Shown piece after piece: positions 17,231 through 26,118 of a DNA stretch of 64,000 nt. Positions within the stretch are counted from its first letter, which is position 1, and every line of letters begins with the position of its first letter. The stretch lies in contig NZ_JAUSYL010000001.1 in the NCBI RefSeq assembly GCF_030816895.1, positions 2,294,001 through 2,358,000 of the forward strand. Direction: 5' to 3'. This stretch comes from Clavibacter sp. B3I6 (lineage in GTDB: Bacteria; Actinomycetota; Actinomycetes; Actinomycetales; Microbacteriaceae). Under the pieces are notes generated by a model that was given only the letters and a program-made list of their open reading frames with translations, ran no database searches and was not told the DNA's origin. A program made the translations under genes and the position numbers.

Positions 17231-18492
17231 GGCTCGCCAATCGTATTTGCATTGTCGATAGTACGCAAGACGGCAGCAGGAAAGTCGGATTCAAGCCCCA
17301 TCTGCACAAGTTCGGCCCGTAGCTGTAGCAGGGTTTCGGTTGACACGGATCCCGTTAGATGCCGCGCAACTATCTCGTCAAAACGCCGCTCCGCCCAGAT
17401 GGGCATGATTGAAGGAACTCCTAAAACGCGCTTGAGTGTCTCGTCTGCCCCCGCCGCCTTATTGGAGTAATCTAACTGACGCGATTCAACCTTATTGTCG
17501 TCATTATATTCAAGCGCATAGACGGCAGAATCCGGCGTGGCAGTTACAACGAATGGGCTGTGAGTCGCCACGATGAACCGCACTCCGGGAAATGCATCCA
17601 AAAGCCTCGGTAGCAGTTCACGCTGCAGACTTGGATGTAAGTGATTTTCAGGTTCATCGAGAATGGCCGTAAATGAGGAATGACCTCTCGATCGGAGAAA
17701 CACTTGCCATGCAACATCAAGGATAGCGGAGATCCCGCCTGATGCGTCATCTATTACGAAATCGCCTGTCTCCGTCTCAACAATGATATCCGGAGCTTCA
17801 ACTCGGAGTCTGCGATATCGAAGACTGGTTGGTAGTACGGCTGCTACCACATGCTGGAATCCTTCCCACATAGCGGCCGCATCAGCGTTGTACGTCACGT
17901 GATCGTTGCCCTGGTTGCCAAAGACGGCCGCCGCTATCAGCGTTTCTTTTAATGCCAGTTGCGAAGTTCGACCGGTCCATTGGCCCGCCCATTGATTCCG
18001 ACGCTCTGTGGCGTACTGCTCAAATAGTTGTTCGGAGGCCGGAAATGTCGTCGGAATAGATGATACGGTCGTGTAGTTGCCGTTGGCGGGACGATGGGAG
18101 TTTAGAAACAACCCAACGACCGGCTGCTGCAGTGGCATATATATGTCGTACGCCTGTCGAACGGCCGCACCCATCTCGGGCACATTAATGCGGGTCTCGA
18201 CACCATTAGTGTAAGTGAGGGAGCCGACATCGCCCCAGGAGCCCCCATCTTGAATCATGCGGGCGCGTCGACGTGGCCCAAGACTTTCCCAGGTGCGCCC
18301 TTCAGACTTGCGGCCGGGCGCCGACGAGTAAGTCCTGTGCCAATTAAAGTGACGCGACAGGATTCCTAAGAGTGTGCTTTTTCCACTTGCGTTCGCACCC
18401 GTAAGGATTGTGAGACGGGGGTGGAAGGTTATATCCACATCCGAAAACTGGCGCCACTCGGACACGGTCAAACGATTAAATGCGTCAGACAA
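17227..18492 (-). CDS. ptuA: AAA/SMC-like ATPase, PtuA-like
   Basis: 421-residue ATPase of the SMC/ABC-type AAA group. Walker A is GANASGKST at 32-40, an ABC-like signature DASGG is near 249-253, Walker B with D-loop is ILDEPENHLHP at 277-287, and the switch histidine is in ATHSP (H311). These features and the HNH partner match PtuA of Septu, which oligomerises and controls PtuB. The start is TTG 18492 with GAGGG 7 bases upstream, and it leads the three-gene operon. OLD-like and other AAA_21 ATPases share this fold, but no TOPRIM domain is present. Codon usage is AT-richer than outside the island. Confidence 0.83.
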   Translation of the reverse strand: MSDAFNRLTVSEWRQFSDVDITFHPRLTILTGANASGKSTLLGILSRHFNWHRTYSSAPGRKSEGRTWESLGPRRRARMIQDGGSWGDVGSLTYTNGVETRINVPEMGAAVRQAYDIYMPLQQPVVGLFLNSHRPANGNYTTVSSIPTTFPASEQLFEQYATERRNQWAGQWTGRTSQLALKETLIAAAVFGNQGNDHVTYNADAAAMWEGFQHVVAAVLPTSLRYRRLRVEAPDIIVETETGDFVIDDASGGISAILDVAWQVFLRSRGHSSFTAILDEPENHLHPSLQRELLPRLLDAFPGVRFIVATHSPFVVTATPDSAVYALEYNDDNKVESRQLDYSNKAAGADETLKRVLGVPSIMPIWAERRFDEIVARHLTGSVSTETLLQLRAELVQMGLESDFPAAVLRTIDNANTIGEP

Positions 18493-18540
18493 TCAGGCCC
18501 TCGAAGCAGTTATAATCAGCGTCCGGCCGCGCTGGCATTC

Positions 18541-18553
18541 ATGCCCTGGGCAT
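18541..18553. promoter_or_regulatory. Small palindrome upstream of the Septu-like operon
   Basis: ATGCCC-T-GGGCAT, a perfect 6-base inverted repeat around one base, about 50 bases before the TTG start of the ATPase. A TATAAC -10-like hexamer on the minus strand lies at 18510-18515. It may be an operator, but no regulator gene is nearby. Confidence 0.35.
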
Positions 18554-18683
18554 AATTAGCGTTGATGTGATCTCGCATGTGGTGAGCGAGTGCACTCAAG
18601 CTGGCCGTGAAAGGAGAGATTCCAGTCCGTTCAACAGTGCCCGAAGTCTATCTACGGCAGTCAACCCAATTCGGGGGGGGGTG

Positions 18684-18757
18684 TGGAGCGAGTGACGGGA
18701 ATCGAACCCGCGCTATCAGCTTGGGAAGCTGAAGTTCTACCATTGAACTACACTCGC
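18684..18757 (-). tRNA. tRNA-Gly (anticodon CCC)
   Basis: Complete cloverleaf on the minus strand. The 7-base acceptor stem is GCGAGTG/CACTCGC and the CCA is encoded at 18684-18686. The anticodon stem TCAGC/GCTGA has loop TTCCCAA (anticodon at 18723-18725), and the T-arm is GCGGG/CCCGT with loop TTCGATT. It reads GGG codons. Its 3' end borders the low-GC island, and a run of nine G (18673-18681, plus strand) lies just beyond it. Confidence 0.95.
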
Positions 18758-18838
18758 GCGACCGGCTTGGAGCCGGGTCGAGACCACAGCCTAGCAAGAC
18801 TCCGGCCGGGCGCCACCCCGCGCCGGTAGGCTCCTGCC

Positions 18839-19444
18839 GTGCTCCTCTCCGACCGTGACATCACCGCCGAGCTCGACGCCGGACGAGTGGCCCTCGACCC
18901 CTACGACCCCGGGATGCTGCAGCCCGCGAGCATCGACGTGCGGATCGACCGGTTCTTCCGGCTGTTCGACAACCACAAGTACCCCTACATCGACCCCGCC
19001 GAGGACCAGCCCGAGCTGACCCGCCTCATCGAGTCGAAGCCGGGGGAGCCGTTCATCCTGCACCCGGGCGAGTTCGTGCTCGGATCCACGTTCGAGATGG
19101 TCACGCTGCCCGACGACGTCGCCGCGCGTCTCGAGGGCAAGAGCTCGCTCGGCCGCCTCGGCCTCCTCACGCACTCCACCGCCGGCTTCATCGACCCCGG
19201 GTTCTCCGGCCACGTCACCCTGGAGCTGTCGAACGTCGCGACGCTCCCCATCAAGCTCTGGCCCGGGATGAAGATCGGCCAGCTCTGCTTCTTCCGCCTG
19301 TCGTCGCCCGCCGAGAAGCCCTACGGATCCGGCGAGTACGCCTCCCGCTACCAGGGCCAGCGCGGCCCGACCGCCTCCCGCTCGTACCTCAACTTCGTGC
19401 ACACGGACGTGACGGTGACGGACGCGGGCCAGCCCGGCGAGTAG
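18839..19444 (+). CDS. dcd: dCTP deaminase (probably bifunctional, dUMP-forming)
   Basis: 201-residue trimeric nucleotide enzyme that deaminates dCTP; in actinobacteria the homolog usually also hydrolyses dUTP to give dUMP for thymidylate synthesis. Family motifs include MLQPASIDVRID, the substrate-binding EGKSSLGRLGLL, the catalytic Glu segment GFIDPGFSGHVTLEL, and the C-terminal GQRGPTASRSY lid. The GTG start at 18839 has TAGGCT exactly 6 bases upstream (18827-18832), so it is likely leaderless. Monocistronic; its 3' end faces the Lrp regulator. Confidence 0.95.
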   Translation: MLLSDRDITAELDAGRVALDPYDPGMLQPASIDVRIDRFFRLFDNHKYPYIDPAEDQPELTRLIESKPGEPFILHPGEFVLGSTFEMVTLPDDVAARLEGKSSLGRLGLLTHSTAGFIDPGFSGHVTLELSNVATLPIKLWPGMKIGQLCFFRLSSPAEKPYGSGEYASRYQGQRGPTASRSYLNFVHTDVTVTDAGQPGE

Positions 19445-19460
19445 CTCTGGGCCCGCGGCC

Positions 19461-19476
19461 GTCTAGCGCGCTAGAC
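19461..19476. repeat. Perfect 16-bp palindrome containing two CTAG sites
   Basis: GTCTAGCGCGCTAGAC is perfectly self-complementary and covers the stop codon of the Lrp-type regulator, 17 bases beyond the dcd stop. It has no loop, so it suits a dimeric protein site better than a standard terminator. CTAG is normally rare in bacterial genomes. Confidence 0.55.
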
Positions 19477-19965
19477 AGCCGGATCCCCCACCGCCGGCCC
19501 CGAGTAGTGGTGGTCGAAGACCACGCTCGTGCGGGTCGACGCCACGGCCGGGTGCGCCGATAGGTGGTCGAGGACGAAGTCGCGGAGGTGGTCGCTGTCG
19601 CGGACGGCGATGTGGACGATGAAGTCCTCGGAACCGCCGAGGAAGAAGAGCTGCACCACGTCGGCCAGCTCGCGCATCTCGTCGGCGAAGCGGGCCATCT
19701 CGTGTCGGGCGCCCGCGCGGATCGCGATGCTGATGAGCGCCTGCAGGCCCACGCCCACCGCGTCGGCGTCGATGGTGGCGGTGAAGCCGGTGATCACGCC
19801 GCGCTCCACGAGGCCGCGCACGCGGGTCACGCAGGTCGACGGCGCGATGCCCGCCTGCTCGGCGAGGCGGCTGTTCGGGGTGCGCGCGTCGGCCCGGAGG
19901 AGCGCGACGAGCGTGCGGTCGATCTCGTCCAGGGGCTCGCGCGTCCGCGAATCCTTCGTCGGCAT
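19471..19965 (-). CDS. Lrp/AsnC-family regulator, AldR-like
   Basis: 164-residue feast/famine regulator. The N-terminal helix-turn-helix (LDEIDRTLVALLRADARTPN, then LAEQAGIAPSTCVTRVRGL) is followed by the RAM ligand-binding domain (VQLFFLGGSEDFIVHIAVRD). It is divergent from alanine dehydrogenase across 164 bases. In mycobacteria the same arrangement (AldR-ald) gives alanine-responsive control, so it probably regulates ald. Confidence 0.88.
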   Translation of the reverse strand: MPTKDSRTREPLDEIDRTLVALLRADARTPNSRLAEQAGIAPSTCVTRVRGLVERGVITGFTATIDADAVGVGLQALISIAIRAGARHEMARFADEMRELADVVQLFFLGGSEDFIVHIAVRDSDHLRDFVLDHLSAHPAVASTRTSVVFDHHYSGPAVGDPAV

Positions 19966-20129
19966 CGGTCGTCCGTCCTCTCGGGGTGAAGGATCGCGCA
20001 GGAGGAGCGCCCTTCGGCGAAGATCCTACGGAACGTCGCCAGGAACAGCGCACGATGGCCATATTGGGACTCGCCCTCCCGCATCGCCGCCGCCGGTCGC
20101 ACCTCGCGGGATGACGAGACGGAGCGCGC

Positions 20130-21248
<1,119 letters not shown>

Positions 21249-21332
21249 GGCGGGGCGGCTCCGGTGCCGGTCGTCGCGGGATCGTGACCCCGTGGCGCCC
21301 GACCGCGGCCGGATCCCTGGCAGGGTCGAACC

Positions 21333-22025
21333 ATGACCTTCCGCTACGCGCCCGAACCCGAACCGACCGGACCCCGCGAGCGGAAGACCACGAACCCGGT
21401 CGGCCTGGCGGCGCTCATCGTGGGGATCGTCGCGCTCGTCGGCGCGGTCATCCCGCTCGTCAACTACGGGTCGGGCTTCGTGGCGTTCGTCGGCATCGTG
21501 CTGGGGATCATCGGCCTGGTCCTCGCGGACCGCCCCAAGGGCACCGCGCTCGGCGGGCTCGTCGTGAGCGTGGTGGCGCTGGTGCTCTCGGTGCTGCTGG
21601 CCATCGCCTACACGGTGGGGATCGCGACCCTGATCGGCACCGCGGTGGAGGACTCGCAGACCACCTCGGGCGCCGAGTCGCAGGACGACGCGATCGTCGC
21701 GGGCGACGTCACCGTCACGTACGAGCTGAGCGGCACGCTGCCCGCGGTCGACGCGGCGTGGACGGGCCGCGTCGGCGACCTGCTCGGCGCCCAGGAGGCG
21801 ACCGCGCAGACGCTGCCGTTCACGCGCGAGGTCGAGCTCCCCGCGGGCAGCGCCTACGACGACGAGCGCCTGATCCTCGTCGGCACGGGCGGCGCCGAGG
21901 AGGGCGAGGTGACCTGCCGGATCCTCGTGGACGGCGACGTGCTCACCGAGCAGACCTCCCGCGGCGCCGCGGCCCGGGCGGCGTGCGTGGCGACGGCCGC
22001 CGAGGTCCGCTCGGCCGCCGGCTGA
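21333..22025 (+). CDS. Membrane protein with MmpS-like C-terminal domain, copy 1
   Basis: 230-residue protein. The N-terminal half has two to three membrane helices of DUF4190 type (ALIVGIVALVGAVIPLVNYG, FVGIVLGIIGLVLADRPKG). The extracytoplasmic C-terminal half resembles MmpS beta-domains: VTVTYELSG, then LPF, then VTCRILVDG and a closing Cys in AACVA (a possible disulphide). CAGGGT lies 6 bases before ATG 21333. MmpS proteins assist MmpL exporters, but no mmpL gene adjoins; the nearest MMPL gene is at 28.2 kb. Role unknown. Confidence 0.7.
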   Translation: MTFRYAPEPEPTGPRERKTTNPVGLAALIVGIVALVGAVIPLVNYGSGFVAFVGIVLGIIGLVLADRPKGTALGGLVVSVVALVLSVLLAIAYTVGIATLIGTAVEDSQTTSGAESQDDAIVAGDVTVTYELSGTLPAVDAAWTGRVGDLLGAQEATAQTLPFTREVELPAGSAYDDERLILVGTGGAEEGEVTCRILVDGDVLTEQTSRGAAARAACVATAAEVRSAAG

Positions 22026-22032
22026 TCCACCC

Positions 22033-22734
22033 GTGAGCGGCACGCGCACGGGATACGAGAGCAGCGAGCCCGTCACCGTGGGACCGGTGCTGCCGGTCAA
22101 CGAGGTCGGCGTCGCGGGGCTCGTCGTGAGCACGGTGGTCCTCCTCGCGTCCCTCATCCCGTTCGTGAACTGGTTCACCCTGTGGGTCGCGCCGGTGGGG
22201 ATCGTGCTCGCGATCGTGGCGCTCGCCCTTCCGCGGAAGCCCAAGCGCGCGGCCGCCGTCGGGCTGGTGCTCGGCGTCCTCGCCGTGGTGCTCTCGACGC
22301 TGCTGCCGCCCGCCTACGTCGGCCAGCCGGTGCTCCCGATCTGGTGGATCGCCATCGCGTCCGAGGGGGAGGCGCCGGCTGCCGTCGGCGAGCCCGAGGT
22401 CGTGGCGCCCGTCACGGTCGCGTACGAGCTCACCGGGTCCGCGACCGCTGTCGAGGCGGTGTGGCGCGAGGGTCTGCAGGCGACCGACGGCTACGAGCTG
22501 GTGGCGGCGCAGTCGCTGCCCTTCACGACGGAGGTGGCCACCTACGTCACCCGGGCGGCCGTCGCGGACGCGTCCTCGCTCATCCTGGGCGCGACGATCG
22601 GCGAGGCCGGCGGCGACGTGACATGCCGGATCCGCGTGGGCGACCGCGTGGTCGCCGAGGGGACGGCGACGGGCGCGGGGGAGACGGCCGGGTGCTCCGT
22701 CGAGGCGGAACGCCTCCGCGCCTTCCGGCCCTAG
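22033..22734 (+). CDS. Membrane protein with MmpS-like C-terminal domain, copy 2
   Basis: 233-residue paralog of the preceding protein, with matching helices (VGIVLAIVALALPRKPKRAA) and the same extracytoplasmic pattern (VTVAYELTG, LPFTTEVATYV, VTCRIRVGDRVVAEGTATG, final Cys). GTG 22033 lies 7 bases after the upstream stop, so the two form an operon. The duplication suggests a heteromeric pair. No enzymatic motif; function unknown. Confidence 0.72.
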   Translation: MSGTRTGYESSEPVTVGPVLPVNEVGVAGLVVSTVVLLASLIPFVNWFTLWVAPVGIVLAIVALALPRKPKRAAAVGLVLGVLAVVLSTLLPPAYVGQPVLPIWWIAIASEGEAPAAVGEPEVVAPVTVAYELTGSATAVEAVWREGLQATDGYELVAAQSLPFTTEVATYVTRAAVADASSLILGATIGEAGGDVTCRIRVGDRVVAEGTATGAGETAGCSVEAERLRAFRP

Positions 22735-22780
22735 CCGGCCGCGACGGGAGGCGGTCGGACCGGAGTGCGCGGGCCGGGGA

Positions 22781-23416
22781 TCAGCCCGCGGAGCGCGCCG
22801 CGCCCGCGACGGCGGAGCTGCCGAGGTCGTCCGTCGGGAGGGCCTGGCCCGCGGTGACCGCCTCGATCCACGCGTCGGTCGTCGCGACCGCCGCGTAGTT
22901 GGAGTGCAGCAGCGTCATGAGCGTGCCGTGCACGGTGGCTGCGTCGACGGATCCCGCCGCGTTCTCGAGGGCGATCGCGCCGGTCGCGTCGGAGAGCACC
23001 TCCGCCGCGACCTCGTACCCGTCGGCCTCGACCGCCGACGCGAGGATGCAGTTGTTGGTCATGTAGCCGACCAGCGTGATCGTGTCGAGGCCCTCCGCGC
23101 GCAGCCAGTCGGCGAAGTCGGTGCCCGCGAAGACGGAGCCCTTCGTCTTCACGAGGCCCTTCCACGCGTCCGTCCGGCGCGACTCGATCTCCGGGTGCAG
23201 CCGGTACGCCTCGCTCGTCGGGTCGAAGACGGGCGCGCCCTCGCCGGCGGTGTGCTGCACGACGACGACGGGGATCCCGGCCGCGGTGGCGGCGTCGATC
23301 GCGCGGCCGATGGTGCGCACCGAGTCATCGCGGTCGGGGTGGCGGATCTCGAGGGGGCCGCCGAAGTACTCCTGCTGGATGTCGACGAGGACGAGGGCGC
23401 GGCGGGGTGCGGTCAT
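22781..23416 (-). CDS. Isochorismatase-fold cysteine hydrolase
   Basis: 211-residue hydrolase of the isochorismatase/nicotinamidase superfamily. The catalytic triad is visible as D12 (LVDIQ), a lysine near 90-92 (VKTKGSVF) and C123 (GYMTNNC), with the cis-peptide region before it. ATG 23416 has a GGAG site; a longer open frame reaches GTG 23534-23536 but overlaps the divergent regulator. It is divergent from the DJ-1/AraC regulator at 23530, a common pairing, and is probably controlled by it. Substrate unknown. Confidence 0.85.
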   Translation of the reverse strand: MTAPRRALVLVDIQQEYFGGPLEIRHPDRDDSVRTIGRAIDAATAAGIPVVVVQHTAGEGAPVFDPTSEAYRLHPEIESRRTDAWKGLVKTKGSVFAGTDFADWLRAEGLDTITLVGYMTNNCILASAVEADGYEVAAEVLSDATGAIALENAAGSVDAATVHGTLMTLLHSNYAAVATTDAWIEAVTAGQALPTDDLGSSAVAGAARSAG

Positions 23417-23529
23417 GGGGATCTCCTGGATCGGGTCGCGGGCGGGCGCCGGATGCGGCGCCGTCCCTCGATCATCGCCGCGATCCCCGGTAGGCACCCG
23501 TGGCCCGCAGGCACTCCTACGATGGATCC

Positions 23530-24498
23530 GTGCCACATGCAGGAGACAAGGTCCGGATCGCCGTCTACGCGTTCGACGGCATCACGATGTTCCACCTGGC
23601 CGTCCCGCAGATGGTCTTCGACGAGGTGCGGCGGCAGGGGCTCGGCGACTGGGAGACCGTGCTCTTCTCGGACCGCGCCGGCTCGATCCTCACCGCGGAG
23701 GGCCACCGGCTCGGCGGGGTGCGGGGGCTGCGCGCGGCGGAGGAGGCGGACGTCGTGGTCATCCCGTCGTGGATCGACGACGGCCGGGACCCGCGCCCCG
23801 CCTTCCGCCGCACGGTCGTCGCGGCCCACGCGCGCGGCGCCGCGGTCGCCGGCCTCTGCCTCGGTGCGATCGCCGTCGCCGACCTCGGGCTCCTCGCCGG
23901 CCGCGGCGCCGCCACGCACTGGAACGCCGTGGAGGGACTGGCGGCGCGGCACCCGGGGATCGCCGTCGACGGATCCGCGCTCTACCTCGACCACGGCGAC
24001 GTGCTCACCTCGGCCGGCACCGCCTCCGGGCTCGACGCCTGCCTGCACATGGTGCGCACGCGGCTCGGCGCGGCGGCCGCCAACCGGGTCGCGCGCAGTC
24101 TCGTCGTGGCGCCGCACCGCGAGGGCGGGCAGGCGCAGTACATCGAGCGGCCCGTCGCGGCGGACGAGGCGGGGGACCCGGTCGCCGTCGCCACCGCGTG
24201 GGCCCTCGCGCACCTCGGGGAGGACCTCGGCGTCGACCGGCTCGCCGAGGTCGCGCACATGAGCCGGCGGTCGTTCCTCCGCGCGTTCCGGCGCTCGACC
24301 GCATCCACGCCCGCGGCCTGGGTGCGCTCCCGCCGGCTCGACGAGGCGCGGCGGCTGCTGGAGACCACCGACCTGCCCGTCGAGCGGATCTCCGCGGACT
24401 GCGGCTTCGGCACCTCCGTCACCCTGCGGCAGGCCTTCGCGGCCGCCTTCGGGGTCACGCCGTCGAGCTACCGGCAGCGGTTCGACGCGCGGGCGTAG
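23530..24498 (+). CDS. GlxA-type regulator: DJ-1/PfpI domain plus AraC helix-turn-helix
   Basis: 322-residue transcription regulator. Residues 1-190 form a DJ-1/PfpI-like domain (IAVYAFDGITMFHLAVPQMV) with the conserved elbow Cys in VAGLCLGAIA. Residues about 215-320 are the AraC double helix-turn-helix (LGVDRLAEVAHMSRRSFLRA and ISADCGFGTSVTLRQAF). The open frame begins at 23500, but GTG 23530 has TACGAT exactly 6 bases before it (23518-23523), so I use that as a leaderless start. Divergent from the cysteine hydrolase gene. Confidence 0.88.
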   Translation: MPHAGDKVRIAVYAFDGITMFHLAVPQMVFDEVRRQGLGDWETVLFSDRAGSILTAEGHRLGGVRGLRAAEEADVVVIPSWIDDGRDPRPAFRRTVVAAHARGAAVAGLCLGAIAVADLGLLAGRGAATHWNAVEGLAARHPGIAVDGSALYLDHGDVLTSAGTASGLDACLHMVRTRLGAAAANRVARSLVVAPHREGGQAQYIERPVAADEAGDPVAVATAWALAHLGEDLGVDRLAEVAHMSRRSFLRAFRRSTASTPAAWVRSRRLDEARRLLETTDLPVERISADCGFGTSVTLRQAFAAAFGVTPSSYRQRFDARA

Positions 24499-24509
24499 GG
24501 AGGGTCGCG

Positions 24510-24950
24510 TCAGGGAGCGAGCGCGGGCGGGACCTCGCACGTGGGGCGGCCCGCGCGGTCGTCCGCCACGACGGGGACGGGCAGGGGCGCGGCGTCGCGC
24601 TCGGCGGCCCCGGCCGGATCCGCGGCGGGATCCCGCGGCACGGTGCTCGCCCACGCGTTCATCGCCTCGAGGACGGGCCGGAGCCCGCGCCCGACGTCTG
24701 TGAGGTCGTAGACGACCCGCGGCGGGATCTCGGCGTACGCCGTGCGCGTCACGAGGCCGTGCTCCTCGAAGCGCCGGAGCCGGTCGGAGAGGGTGTGCGC
24801 GCTGATGCCGGGGAGCGCGGCCCGCAGCTCGGTGAACCGGAGGGGGCCGCCGAGGAGCTCGCGCACGATGAGGGTCGCCCACGGCCCGTCGATGAGGCCG
24901 AGGAAGCGCGCGACGCCGCACTCGGGCCACACATCCGGGGAGAACGCCAT
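24510..24950 (-). CDS. HxlR-family transcriptional regulator
   Basis: 146-residue winged-helix regulator. CGVARFLGLIDGPWATLIVR begins the HxlR domain with the conserved single Cys near the N-terminus, a possible redox or electrophile sensor; the wing sequence ALPGISAHTLSDRLRRFEEHG follows. ATG 24950 is preceded by TAGGGT with 7 bases between. It is divergent from the NmrA-like gene at 25016 and probably represses it, as in many HxlR/reductase pairs. A palindrome at 24992-25004 is the candidate site. Confidence 0.88.
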   Translation of the reverse strand: MAFSPDVWPECGVARFLGLIDGPWATLIVRELLGGPLRFTELRAALPGISAHTLSDRLRRFEEHGLVTRTAYAEIPPRVVYDLTDVGRGLRPVLEAMNAWASTVPRDPAADPAGAAERDAAPLPVPVVADDRAGRPTCEVPPALAP

Positions 24951-24991
24951 GAGTCCGACCCTAGCGCTCGTGGTGCAGTTGACGTAACCGG

Positions 24992-25004
24992 TGCATCGCA
25001 TGCA
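24992..25004. promoter_or_regulatory. Candidate HxlR operator
   Basis: TGCAT-CGC-ATGCA, perfect 5-base arms, midway between the divergent hxlR-type gene and the NmrA-like gene. Location and symmetry suit a dimeric winged-helix regulator. Confidence 0.45.
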
Positions 25005-25015
25005 TCAATGGGCGC

Positions 25016-25864
25016 ATGACCTTCCTCATCCACGGCGCCACCGGCGCCCAGGGCGCTCCCGTGCTGGCCGCCCTCCTCCCGTCCGCTCCCGACACCCGCG
25101 CCGCCGTGCGCGACGCCGCCGCCTACTCCGGGCCGGGCACGGCCGTCTCGGTCGACCTCTCCTCCGCCGACTCCCTGGCCGCGGCCTACGCGGACGTCGA
25201 CGGCGTGTTCCTGCACCTCCCGATCGGATCCCCGGCGCAGCAGGCGACCCAGGCGGCCGCCGTGGTCGAGGCGGTCCGCCGCGCCCGTCCGGGCCGCATG
25301 GTGCTCTCCACGAGCGGCGCGCGCGTCGACGTGCCCGGAGATGACGACAGCCCCTTCACCGTCATCACCCGCGGGATCCGCGAGGCCGGCGTCTCGCTCG
25401 CCGTCGTCGAGCCCCGCCTGTACCTCGAGAACCTGCTCATGCCGATCGTCGTCGGACCGGCGCGCGAGGAGGGCGTCCTGCGCTACCCGCTGCGCGACGG
25501 CTACGCGGTCTCCTGGAGCTCGCACCTCGACGTCGCCGACGTGGTCGTGCGCCTCCTCGAGGACGCCTCCGTCACGGGCGTCGTCGGCATCGGCGCGCTC
25601 CCGGCCCTCACCGGCGCGGACCTCGCCGCGGGCTTCGCGGAGCACCTCGGGCGCGACGTGCGCTACGAGCCGCTGACGCCGGACGAGTTCGGCGAGCGGA
25701 TCATCCCGCTCTTCGGCGAGGCGGGCGCGCGGCCGGTCATCGAGGCGTACCGCTGGCGCGCCACGCAGGAGGCGGACGCCGTCGACGAGGCCACGAGCGC
25801 GCAGACCCGGCTCGGGCTGACGCCGCGCTCGGTGCGCGCGTGGCTCCGCGACATCGGCGCCTGA
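25016..25864 (+). CDS. NmrA-like NAD(P)-binding reductase
   Basis: 282-residue atypical SDR. The N-terminal cofactor motif is GATGAQG (residues 7-13), followed by VDGVFLHLPIG and the LSTSGARVD strand. It lacks a clear YxxxK catalytic pair, so it is either a quinone reductase of the QOR2 kind or a redox-sensing NmrA-type protein. The hxlR-type gene is divergent 66 bases away. A terminator hairpin follows at 25883-25914. Confidence 0.82.
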   Translation: MTFLIHGATGAQGAPVLAALLPSAPDTRAAVRDAAAYSGPGTAVSVDLSSADSLAAAYADVDGVFLHLPIGSPAQQATQAAAVVEAVRRARPGRMVLSTSGARVDVPGDDDSPFTVITRGIREAGVSLAVVEPRLYLENLLMPIVVGPAREEGVLRYPLRDGYAVSWSSHLDVADVVVRLLEDASVTGVVGIGALPALTGADLAAGFAEHLGRDVRYEPLTPDEFGERIIPLFGEAGARPVIEAYRWRATQEADAVDEATSAQTRLGLTPRSVRAWLRDIGA

Positions 25865-25882
25865 CGGCCTGACCGCCTGAGC

Positions 25883-25914
25883 GGCGGGCCCGGCGCATCC
25901 GCACCGGGCCCGCC
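25883..25914 (+). terminator. Hairpin terminator after the NmrA-like gene
   Basis: Perfect 11-base arms GGCGGGCCCGG (25883-25893) and CCGGGCCCGCC (25904-25914), 10-base loop, 19 bases beyond the stop. The remaining 200 bases before the next gene show no further recognisable element. Confidence 0.7.
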
Positions 25915-26118
25915 CGTGGGGCGAGGTCCCCGATCCCTCCCTCGTCGTCCGACCGGCACGTGGTGGTGAGCTGTACCCGTGCACCGTTCCCGGTGCGAGG
26001 TGCGGGGCTGACTCGTGCTCGGCTCTCGCCGGGTGCGCTGCCCTCCGCGCCACAGGTGGATCAGGATGCCCGCTGATCCGCCGGGGTGTGCCCGCTCCGG
26101 ACGACTACCGACTCGCCC

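Larger units (their letters stand above)
15480..18683. mobile_element. Low-GC genomic island ending at tRNA-Gly, carrying a Septu-like operon
   Basis: Base composition drops sharply from the gntR 3' end (about 15480) to the 3' end of the tRNA-Gly gene (18684). Rare codons (TTA, ATA, AGG, AAA) appear, while both flanks have very high GC. It contains only three genes in one overlapping minus-strand operon. The right edge abuts the 3' end of a tRNA gene, a classic insertion point. No integrase, transposase or clear repeated tRNA 3' end was found at the left edge, so acquisition by homologous replacement is as likely as site-specific integration. Confidence 0.7.

Noticed and set aside
15480..18683. 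Retron with reverse transcriptase, as in Ec78 where PtuAB are effectors
   Set aside because: No reverse transcriptase frame exists in the island or beside it, so a Septu-type system fits better.
23500..23529. Earlier GTG start at 23500 for the DJ-1/AraC regulator
   Set aside because: The GTG at 23530 has a TACGAT exactly 6 bases upstream and begins just before the conserved domain.
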